A stretch of DNA of 20,479 nucleotides from CAZNPW01 sp964575185. GTDB taxonomy: Bacteria; Pseudomonadota; Alphaproteobacteria; Rhodobacterales; Rhodobacteraceae. The notes under the pieces were generated by a model. The model was not told where the DNA came from and searched no databases. It saw nothing but the letters and a program-made list of their open reading frames with translations. How positions within the stretch are numbered: the stretch's first letter is position 1; each line of letters opens with the position of its first letter. Below are positions 15,143 through 20,479 of this stretch, piece by piece. Where the stretch lies: assembly GCA_964575185.1 (NCBI GenBank), contig CAZNPW010000049.1, positions 1 to 20,479 on the forward strand, read 5' to 3'. Both the position numbers and the translations under genes were made by a program.

Positions 15143-16165
15143 TCAGCCCCAGCAGAGTTCGGTGCCCTTCGTCGTGTCGATCGACGCCACGCCGTCGACC
15201 GGCTTGTCGGTGACGAGCGCCACGCCGGTGTCGAAGAAGGCCTTGCCGGGGGTCGGCGCGGGCTTGGACCCGTCGGCGGCGAACTGGGCGATCGCCTCGA
15301 TGCCCAGCGCGGCCATCTGCAGCGGATACTGCTGCGCGGTCGCGCCGATCACGCCTTCCTTCACCGAGGCGACGCCCGGGCAGCCGCCGTCGACCGACAC
15401 GATCAGCGCCTGGCCTTCGAGGCCCACCGCCTTGAGCGCCTGGTAGCCGCCGACCGCGGCGGGTTCGTTGATCGTGTGGACGAGGTTGATGCCCGGATCG
15501 CGCTGGAGCAGGTTCTCCATCGCGGTGCGGCCGCCTTCTTCGTTGCCGTTGGTCACGTCGTTGCCGACGATGCGCGGATCGGTCTCGTCGCCGATGACGT
15601 TGGGGTCCTTCACGTCGATGCCGAAGCCGGTCATGAAGCCCTGGTTGCGCAGCACGTCGACGGTGGGCTGCGACGGCGTGAGGTTCAGGAGCGCGATCTT
15701 CGCGTTGGCCGCGTTGTCGCCCATCGTGGCCTTGGCCCAGGCGCCGATCAGGCGGCCGGCCTCGAAGTTGTCGGTGGCGAAGGTCGCGTCGGCGGCGTCG
15801 GCCGGGTCGAGCGGGGTGTCGAGCGCGATGACGAGGATGCCCGCCTCGCGCGCCTTGGCCAGCGGCTCGACGATGGCCTTGGTGTCGGAGGCGGCGATCA
15901 GGATCCCCTTCGCGCCCGAGGCGATGCAGCTTTCGACCGCGGCGACCTGGCTGTCGTTGTCGCCGTCGACCTGGCCCGCGTAGGACTGCAGCGTGATGCC
16001 CAGCTCCTTGGCCTTCGCCTCGGCGCCTTCGCGCATCTTGACGAAGAAGGGGTTGGTGTCGGTCTTGGTGATGAGGCAGGCGTTGATGGCTTCCTGCGCC
16101 ATGCCCGCACCGGCCGACAGGGCAAGCACGGTCGCGCCCAGAAGGGCCTTCGCTTTCAGGTTCAT
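15143..16165 (-). CDS. frcB: fructose-type sugar-binding periplasmic protein FrcB
   Basis: Encodes the 340-residue periplasmic binding protein of the importer. A Sec signal peptide is evident: 'MNLKAKALLGATVLALSAGAGMA', with cleavage expected after Ala23, leaving a mature start 'QEAINACLITKTDTNPFF'. The 'TDTNPFFVKMREGAEAKAKE' segment, 'DTPLDPADAADATFATDNFEAG' and 'VHTINEPAAVGGYQALK' are characteristic of FrcB-type members of the ribose-binding-protein (Peripla_BP_4) family, which bind fructose and, in S. meliloti, also ribose and mannose. I chose the ATG at 16163-16165, preceded by GGGAGGA, over an in-frame ATG farther upstream that adds a non-signal-like extension. It is the first gene of the operon and is divergent from fucU. 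Confidence 0.93.
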   Translation of the reverse strand: MNLKAKALLGATVLALSAGAGMAQEAINACLITKTDTNPFFVKMREGAEAKAKELGITLQSYAGQVDGDNDSQVAAVESCIASGAKGILIAASDTKAIVEPLAKAREAGILVIALDTPLDPADAADATFATDNFEAGRLIGAWAKATMGDNAANAKIALLNLTPSQPTVDVLRNQGFMTGFGIDVKDPNVIGDETDPRIVGNDVTNGNEEGGRTAMENLLQRDPGINLVHTINEPAAVGGYQALKAVGLEGQALIVSVDGGCPGVASVKEGVIGATAQQYPLQMAALGIEAIAQFAADGSKPAPTPGKAFFDTGVALVTDKPVDGVASIDTTKGTELCWG

Positions 16166-16265
16166 GTGTATCCTCCCAAGGTGCGGCCGGTGACCGGCCG
16201 CCAGATCCAACGCAGACGTTCCTCCCGCCGCGCCGGGTCGCAGGAAAGACCGATTCCCCCGCCCC

Positions 16266-16303
16266 CGTCAAGATAAATCCATGCGCGTGATTTATTGTTG
16301 ACA
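16266..16303. promoter_or_regulatory. divergent promoter region with AT-rich palindrome, candidate ROK-regulator operator
   Basis: ATAAATC (16273-16279) and GATTTAT (16289-16295) are perfect inverted arms nine bases apart, in an AT-rich island within very GC-rich sequence. Flanking them, TTGACG on the minus strand (16271-16266) and TTGACA on the plus strand (16298-16303) resemble -35 elements for frcB and for fucU, making a larger GTCAA...TTGAC quasi-palindrome. No good -10 boxes are visible at the right distance. Position and symmetry suit the operator of the ROK regulator encoded two genes to the right; the link is inference. Confidence 0.5.
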
Positions 16304-16381
16304 GCCGCCGCCGCGCCGCGTCAAGGTCGCCCCGCCGGGGGCGTCCGGGAGGGGGCGCCGGCGGCACGGGAGGTCGTGTCG

Positions 16382-16813
16382 ATGCTGATCGGGGTGCCGC
16401 CGCTTCTGGGGCCCGAGCTTCTGTTCGCGCTGCGGTCGATGGGCCACGGCGACGAGATCGCGGTGGTCGACGGCAACTACCCGGCGCAGGAGCACGCCCG
16501 GCGGCTGGTCCGGGCGGACGGCCTGGGCGTGCCGGCGCTGGTCGCGGCGATCCTCGCGGTGATGCCGCTCGATGCCGACACCCCGCCGGGGGCCTGGCGG
16601 GCGGCGCTGCACAACCGGCCCGGCGAGGCGTCGGACTTCCACCGCGCGCTCGATGCGCTGGTGCTGCGGCTGGCGGGCGCGGCCCCGGCCCCGCTGGCGG
16701 GCGAGGCGCTCTATCCGCGCATCCGCGCCGCGCACACGGTCGTCGCCACGACCGAACCCGCGCTGTTCGCCAACATCATCCTGCGCAAGGGCGTCGTGCC
16801 CGCGGCGGCCTGA
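16382..16813 (+). CDS. RbsD/FucU-family sugar mutarotase
   Basis: Encodes a 143-residue protein of the RbsD/FucU family, cytoplasmic enzymes that interconvert anomers or ring forms of sugars. It is closer to FucU: 'MGHGDEIAVVDGNYP' places His22 and Asp30 where, as I recall, E. coli FucU has its catalytic His and a substrate-binding Asp, and 'VVATTEPALFANIILRKGVV' matches the FucU C terminus, although the usual Tyr-Gly-Asn there is Phe-Ala-Asn (129-131). GGGAGG at 16368-16373 lies eight bases before the ATG at 16382; an in-frame GTG at 16376 is too close to that site. It is two bases upstream of the ROK regulator gene and divergent from frcB. It may prepare the imported sugar for the next enzyme; the actual substrate is unknown. 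Confidence 0.87.
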   Translation: MLIGVPPLLGPELLFALRSMGHGDEIAVVDGNYPAQEHARRLVRADGLGVPALVAAILAVMPLDADTPPGAWRAALHNRPGEASDFHRALDALVLRLAGAAPAPLAGEALYPRIRAAHTVVATTEPALFANIILRKGVVPAAA

Positions 16814-16815
16814 CG

Positions 16816-18024
16816 ATGACCCCGACCGATATCCCCGACGCGCCCGTCCCCACCGGGGCTGCGACGGGGGCGAACCAGACGGGCGTGCGCGACCACAACG
16901 AACGTCTGGTCCTGTCGCTTTTGCACCGCCACGGTGCGCTGGCGGCGGTGGAGCTTGCGCGGCTGACGCGGCTGTCGGCGCAGACCGTCAGCGTCATCAC
17001 CCGCAGGCTGGAAGCGGACGGGCTGCTGGTCCGGTCGGCCCCGGTGCGCGGCAAGGTCGGCAAGCCGCAGGTGCCGGTGGCGCTGAACGCGGGCGGGGTG
17101 CGGTCGCTCGGCCTCATCATCGGGCGGCGGGCGAGCGAGATCGCGACGATCGACTTCCACGGCCGGATGCTGACCCGGCGCGAGGTGGTCTATCCCTACC
17201 CGACGCCCGGACGGGTGATGGCCTTCGCGGGCGAGGCGCTGCCGCAGATGCTGGACGAACTCGGCGAGGACGGCCGGGCGCGGCTCGCGGGGATCGGCGT
17301 GTCGGCACCCTTCCAGCTGTGGAACTGGCTGACCTCGGTCAACGCCCCGGCCGAGGAGATGGACCGCTGGCGCGGCTTCGACATCCCGGCGGCGGTCGCG
17401 GCGACGACGGGGCTGGAGGTGGCCTTCCAGAACGACGTGACCAGCGCCTGCACCGCCGAGCACATGTATGGCCGGGGGCGCGAGTTCGCCGACTACGCCT
17501 ATTTCTACATCGGCAGTTTCATCGGCGGCGGCATTGCGCTGGGCGGCACGGTCTATCCCGGACGGACGGGCAACGCGGGCGCGGTCGGCACGCTGCCCAT
17601 GCCCGACGGCACGGGCCGGGCGACGCAGCTGATCCGCAACGCCAGCATCTACACGCTGGAGGCCGACATCGTCGCGGCGGGCAAGGACCCGCGGGGCCTG
17701 TGGACCTTCCCGCGCGACTGGGCGGGCTACGAGGCGCAGGTCGGCCCCTGGATCGCCAACACCGCGCGCCACCTGGCGCTGGGGGCGGTCGCGGTCTGTT
17801 CGGTGGTGGACTTCGAGGCGGTGCTGATCGACGGCGCCTTCCCCGAGGCGATCCGCGGCCGCGTGGTCGCGGCGGCCCGCGCCGCGCTGGCGGAGGTCGA
17901 CACGCAGGGCATCGCCTCGCCGCGAATCGAGGAGGCGCGGGTGGGACGCAACGCGCGGGTCATCGGCAGCGCCGCCCTGCCGATCCTGGCGCGGTATCTC
18001 CTGACGCCGGGGGCATTCCGGTAG
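16816..18024 (+). CDS. frcR: ROK-family transcriptional regulator of the sugar cluster (FrcR-like)
   Basis: Encodes a 402-residue regulator. Residues ~25-85 form a winged helix-turn-helix ('NERLVLSLLHRHGALAAVELARLTRLSAQTVSVITRRLEADGLL'), and the rest is a ROK sugar-kinase-like sensor domain, including 'IGSFIGGGIALGGTVYPGRTGNAGAVGTLP'. The classical ROK zinc motif (CxCGxxGCxE) is absent; no cysteines occupy that place, where the sequence reads 'RNASIYTLEADIVAAG'. Regulators of this type bind a sugar or sugar phosphate and control nearby transport genes, so control of frcBCAK and of its own operon from the palindrome at 16273-16295 is likely. The symbol follows the S. meliloti frc naming and is inference. 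The ATG lies two bases after the mutarotase stop. Confidence 0.85.
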   Translation: MTPTDIPDAPVPTGAATGANQTGVRDHNERLVLSLLHRHGALAAVELARLTRLSAQTVSVITRRLEADGLLVRSAPVRGKVGKPQVPVALNAGGVRSLGLIIGRRASEIATIDFHGRMLTRREVVYPYPTPGRVMAFAGEALPQMLDELGEDGRARLAGIGVSAPFQLWNWLTSVNAPAEEMDRWRGFDIPAAVAATTGLEVAFQNDVTSACTAEHMYGRGREFADYAYFYIGSFIGGGIALGGTVYPGRTGNAGAVGTLPMPDGTGRATQLIRNASIYTLEADIVAAGKDPRGLWTFPRDWAGYEAQVGPWIANTARHLALGAVAVCSVVDFEAVLIDGAFPEAIRGRVVAAARAALAEVDTQGIASPRIEEARVGRNARVIGSAALPILARYLLTPGAFR

Positions 18025-18028
18025 AAGA

Positions 18029-18050
18029 CGGATTTTCAAGGAAAAATCCG
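18029..18050. terminator. inverted repeat after frcR
   Basis: CGGATTTT (18029-18036) and AAAATCCG (18043-18050) form a perfect 8 bp stem with a six-base loop, starting five bases after the regulator stop. There is no T tract beyond the stem on the plus strand, so termination would rely on the stem. Its left arm also holds the stop of the truncated minus-strand ORF at this junction. Confidence 0.4.
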
Positions 18051-18089
18051 GCAGGGGGGCGGAAACGCGATCACGATCAGGTCCGGCAT
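18036..18089 (-). pseudogene. truncated 5' end of a DUF1269-like gene
   Basis: A minus-strand ATG (18087-18089) has a near-perfect ribosome site, AGGAGG, six bases upstream. The frame starts 'MPDLIVIAFP', which is how I recall DUF1269 membrane-associated proteins beginning (M-x-DLIVI-x-F), and then degenerates to 'PPCRIFP' and stops at 18036. A good ribosome site on a 17-codon ORF with a family-like start suggests that the rest of the gene was lost by a deletion or insertion, with the junction near 18060. The homology rests on about ten residues, so it is suggestive only. A genuine leader peptide is the alternative. Confidence 0.45.
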
Positions 18090-18116
18090 GTGATTCCTCC
18101 TGTCCTCGCGCACCAT

Positions 18117-18195
18117 GTTAGCACCGTCACGCCACAGCGTATCCACTGCCTCTTGCAACCCTTGCTAACGCGACTATTCTTGCAGCGACCGCAAG
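18117..18195. promoter_or_regulatory. promoter and inverted repeats ahead of the toxin-antitoxin genes
   Basis: TTGCAA (18153-18158) and TATTCT (18175-18180), 16 bases apart, form a plausible promoter for the antitoxin gene. GTTAGCA (18117-18123) and TGCTAAC (18163-18169) are perfect 7-base inverted arms 39 bases apart; the right arm falls between the -35 and -10 boxes. A second small inverted repeat, CTTGC/GCAAG (18179-18183 and 18191-18195), overlaps the -10. Both are placed as autoregulatory operators of toxin-antitoxin systems usually are. AAGGAGA at 18197-18203 is the ribosome site. Confidence 0.4.
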
Positions 18196-18207
18196 CAAGG
18201 AGAACGC

Positions 18208-18549
18208 ATGGCCATCCTCCTGCGACGCATCCGAAAGCTGCCCGACGGCCGGCTCGAAACCTTCCTGCCGATGACCAACGCCGACGGTTACTTCATTCTC
18301 GCCGACCGCGTGGTCGACCCGCAGCACAACAAGGCAGCGAACCAGTTCTATGTGAAGGACATCGCGGCCGTCGCCGCCCGCATCCGCGCCGGGGGCGTCT
18401 CGCTGCGGATGAAGGGCGACCTGACCGGCCAGCCGAACCTCATCAGCGCAGCCGAGATCGAGATCGTCGACGGCAGCGAGGATGACCCGTTCGCGACGTT
18501 CTCCGAATGGTCCGGCGCTGCCGACGACAAAGCCTTCGCAGCGTTGTGA
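18208..18549 (+). CDS. putative antitoxin of a PemK/MazF-type module
   Basis: Encodes a 113-residue protein preceding the toxin gene. Its last 19 residues ('FATFSEWSGAADDKAFAAL', 95-113), following an acidic stretch 'DGSEDD', resemble the toxin-neutralising tail seen on many MazF/PemK and PrlF-type antitoxins (F-x-EW-x3-AD-x2-A(Y/F)-x2-L). The first ~85 residues are not an AbrB-like swapped-hairpin or a ribbon-helix-helix that I can recognise: they contain 'RIRKLPDGRLETFLPMTNADGY' and 'YVKDIAAVAARIRAGG', and may be a different DNA-binding or dimerisation domain. The antitoxin role is therefore inferred from the tail and from position. The TGA overlaps the toxin start as GTGA (18546-18549), giving translational coupling. 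Ribosome site AAGGAGA is five bases upstream. Confidence 0.6.
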   Translation: MAILLRRIRKLPDGRLETFLPMTNADGYFILADRVVDPQHNKAANQFYVKDIAAVAARIRAGGVSLRMKGDLTGQPNLISAAEIEIVDGSEDDPFATFSEWSGAADDKAFAAL

Positions 18550-18881
18550 GGCTCGCACCCTTCGACCTCGTGGTCGTACCGTTCCCTTACAGCGATCGCC
18601 TGGCCGAAAGACGCAGGCCCGCGCTGGTCGTCTCGCACGAGGATTTGCCGGACCTGCTCGGCCGCGTCTGGCTGGCCATGATCACCAGCAACGTGCCGGC
18701 GCAGCTGGGCGATGCTGCGCTGGCCGACAGCCTCGCCTGCGGGCTGCCCGTGATGTCCACGCTGCGCGCCGGCAAACTCGCGACGCTCGACCGCGACCGC
18801 GTCCTGCGTGTCATCGGTCGCCTCACGCCGCGCGACGAGGAGGCCGCCCGCGCCGCCCTCAGGGCCTGCGCGGGGTTCTGA
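18546..18881 (+). CDS. type II toxin, PemK/MazF family endoribonuclease
   Basis: Encodes a 111-residue toxin of the PemK/MazF fold, which cleaves mRNA and arrests growth when not bound by its antitoxin. Family features: 'FDLVVVPFPYSD' (residues 6-17), 'RRPALVVS' (23-30), 'AMITSN' (44-49) and the C-terminal 'KLATLDRDRVLRVIGRL'. The start is GTG at 18546, overlapping the antitoxin stop (GTGA); this is the usual arrangement and I see no better ATG. Toxin lengths of 105-120 residues are normal. The TGA ends at 18881, directly abutting the stop of the convergent gltB, with no spacer. Which RNA sequence it cuts cannot be read from this. Confidence 0.85.
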   Translation: MRLAPFDLVVVPFPYSDRLAERRRPALVVSHEDLPDLLGRVWLAMITSNVPAQLGDAALADSLACGLPVMSTLRAGKLATLDRDRVLRVIGRLTPRDEEAARAALRACAGF

Positions 18882-20479
18882 TCACTCCGCCGGCACCCGC
18901 GCCGCCTCTTCCGCCAGCGGATGCGGCAGGTGGACCAGCATCTCCTTCGGGCAGACCTGCAGGAAGTTGCCCCGCTCCACCGCCCAGTCGGAAAGGATGC
19001 GGCGGGCCTTCAGGCTGCCCGTCTCGGCCGCGTGGGCGGTGACCAGCGCGTGCAGCTGCGCCTCCCAGTGCGGCCGGGTGACGGCGCAGGTGACCAGGCT
19101 TTCCATGTTCATGAAGGCCGCCGCGCGCCCTTCGGGGTCGTGGACATAGGCCATGCCCCCCGTCATCCCGGCCCCGAAGTTCGCCCCGATCCGGCCCAGG
19201 ATCACCGCGACCCCGCCGGTCATGTATTCGCAGCCGTTCGACCCGCAGCCCTCCACCACCACCTTCGCGCCCGAGTTCCGCACGGCGAACCGCTCCCCCG
19301 CCCGGCCCGCGGCGAACAGGAACCCGTCGGTCGCGCCATACAGCACCGTGTTGCCGATGATCGTGTTCTCGCTCGCCTCCAGCGGGCTCGCCATCTGCGG
19401 GCGCACCACGATCGTCCCGCCCGACAGCCCCTTGCCCACGTAGTCGTTGGCATCGCCCGACACCTCGAGCTTCAGGCCCCGCACCGCGAAGGCCCCGAGG
19501 CTCTGCCCGCAGCTGCCGGTCAGCTTCACCGCCAGGTGGTCGGGCTGCAAGGCGTTGCGCATCCCGAAGCGCTTCACGATGTGGCTCGACGCCCGCGTCC
19601 CGATCGTGCGGTGGGTGTTCCGCACGGCGTAGGACAGCTGCATCTTCTCGCCGTCCTCGAAGAACCGCGCGCCGTCGCGGATGATCTCGGCATCCAGCGT
19701 GTCGGGCACGTGGTTGCGCGGCCTGGACCGGTCATAGGTGATGCGGCTCGCGCCATCCACCGTGATGAGCAGCGGGTTCAGGTCCAGGTCGTCGAGGTTC
19801 GCGGCCCCCCGCGACACCTGCGTCAGCAGGTCCGCCCGGCCGATGATCTCGTCCATCGACCGCGCGCCGATCCCGGCCAGGATCTCCCGTACCTCCTGCG
19901 CGTAGAAGGTGATCAGGTTCACCACCTTGTCCGCACTGCCGGTGAACTTCTGCCGCAGGCCCTCGTCCTGCGTGCACACCCCCACGGGGCAGGTGTTGCT
20001 CTGGCACTGCCGCACCATGATGCAGCCCATGGCGATCAGCGCGGCGGTGCCGATGCCGTATTCCTCGGCCCCCATCATCGCGGCCATCACCACGTCGCGG
20101 CCCGTCCGAAGGCCCCCGTCGGTGCGCAGCGTCACCCGCTCGCGCAGGTTGTTCATCGCCAGCACCTGATGCGCCTCGGTCAGCCCCATCTCCCAGGGCA
20201 GGCCGGCATACTTGATCGACGTGGCGGGCGACGCCCCCGTGCCGCCGTTGTGGCCCGAGATCAGGATCACGTCGGCCTTGGCCTTCGCCACCCCCGCCGC
20301 GATGGTGCCGACGCCCGAGGCCGACACCAGCTTCACCGTCACCTTCGCCCGCGGGTTGATCTGCTTCAGGTCGTAGATCAGCTGCGCCAGGTCCTCGATC
20401 GAATAGATGTCGTGGTGCGGCGGGGGCGAGATCAGCGTCACCCCCGGCGTCGAATGGCGCAGCCGCGCGATCAGCGCCG
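18882..20479 (-). CDS. gltB: glutamate synthase (NADPH) large subunit, 3' part
   Basis: This is the C-terminal ~531 residues of the ~1500-residue GOGAT large subunit, cut by the right edge. The enzyme makes two glutamates from glutamine and 2-oxoglutarate, working with glutamine synthetase in ammonium assimilation. Present here are the end of the FMN-binding synthase domain ('HNGGTGASPATSIKYAGLPW', 'LRTDGGLRTGRDV'), the 3Fe-4S cysteines in C-x5-C-x4-C spacing (codons at 20022-20024, 20004-20006 and 19989-19991, within 'CIMVRQCQSNTCPVG'), and the C-terminal GXGXG beta-helix domain ('GKGLSGGTIVVRP', 'VEGCGSNGCEYMTGG'). Nothing looks damaged. The small subunit gene gltD is not in the window. Its stop (18882-18884) abuts the stop of the toxin gene. 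Confidence 0.96.
   Translation of the reverse strand, partial: ALIARLRHSTPGVTLISPPPHHDIYSIEDLAQLIYDLKQINPRAKVTVKLVSASGVGTIAAGVAKAKADVILISGHNGGTGASPATSIKYAGLPWEMGLTEAHQVLAMNNLRERVTLRTDGGLRTGRDVVMAAMMGAEEYGIGTAALIAMGCIMVRQCQSNTCPVGVCTQDEGLRQKFTGSADKVVNLITFYAQEVREILAGIGARSMDEIIGRADLLTQVSRGAANLDDLDLNPLLITVDGASRITYDRSRPRNHVPDTLDAEIIRDGARFFEDGEKMQLSYAVRNTHRTIGTRASSHIVKRFGMRNALQPDHLAVKLTGSCGQSLGAFAVRGLKLEVSGDANDYVGKGLSGGTIVVRPQMASPLEASENTIIGNTVLYGATDGFLFAAGRAGERFAVRNSGAKVVVEGCGSNGCEYMTGGVAVILGRIGANFGAGMTGGMAYVHDPEGRAAAFMNMESLVTCAVTRPHWEAQLHALVTAHAAETGSLKARRILSDWAVERGNFLQVCPKEMLVHLPHPLAEEAARVPAE

Noticed and set aside
14333..16276. A 647-codon plus-strand open frame opposite frcC and frcB
   Set aside because: It is antisense to the binding protein and permease, with biased Asp/Arg/His/Gln composition and no family motif.
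1..20479. CRISPR array, tRNA/rRNA genes, insertion sequences or integrase
   Set aside because: No regularly spaced repeats, no transposase or integrase reading frame, and no tRNA-like cloverleaf were seen; the window is almost fully accounted for by protein genes.

Overview
The window is GC-rich, densely packed bacterial chromosome. Its gene content (an HslV with an N-terminal extension before the catalytic Thr, an FxsA/Tim44/Smr block, PuuD urate hydroxylase, a rhizobium-type frcBCAK fructose transport cluster, and GltB) points to an alphaproteobacterium, most likely of the Rhodobacteraceae/Paracoccaceae. This is inferred from gene content and remembered gene order; no search was run. No rRNA, tRNA, CRISPR array or insertion sequence is visible.

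Layout. (1) 1-4614 (+): the 3' part of a peptide/nickel-class ABC importer operon: solute-binding protein (cut by the left edge), two permeases and two ATPases, joined by 4-8 nt overlaps or a 4 nt gap. (2) 4696-5016 (-): a small membrane-protein gene that looks frameshifted. (3) 5095-9180 (+): hslV, a polytopic membrane protein, hslU and a lipoprotein hydrolase (DUF900), tightly coupled. (4) 9177-10597 (-): smr and a Tim44-like gene, with a 41-codon scrap between them where mltA is usually found in this group. (5) 10711-12479 (+): fxsA, then puuD. (6) 12547-18024: fructose-type sugar uptake. frcB, frcC, frcA and frcK run on the minus strand; a FucU/RbsD mutarotase and a ROK regulator run divergently. 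The two arms share a promoter region holding a clear AT-rich palindrome. (7) 18025-18881: a junction with the truncated start of a DUF1269-like gene and a two-gene toxin-antitoxin module (PemK/MazF toxin, unusual antitoxin). (8) 18882-20479 (-): the C-terminal third of the glutamate synthase large subunit, running off the right edge.

How it works together. The frc cluster is a self-contained module: periplasmic binding protein, permease, single-domain ATPase, a P-loop kinase, a sugar mutarotase and a local regulator. The hslVU operon is a cytoplasmic protease with two extra envelope genes attached. The segment from puuD to the toxin looks accessory: it follows fxsA, contains a broken gene at its right end, and the toxin gene abuts gltB with no spacer.

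I did not find a clearly new large system. The best candidates for a second look are the toxin-antitoxin pair with a non-AbrB antitoxin, the DUF1269 remnant beside it, the sugar-operon palindrome, the apparent mltA loss, and the membrane protein inside hslVU.
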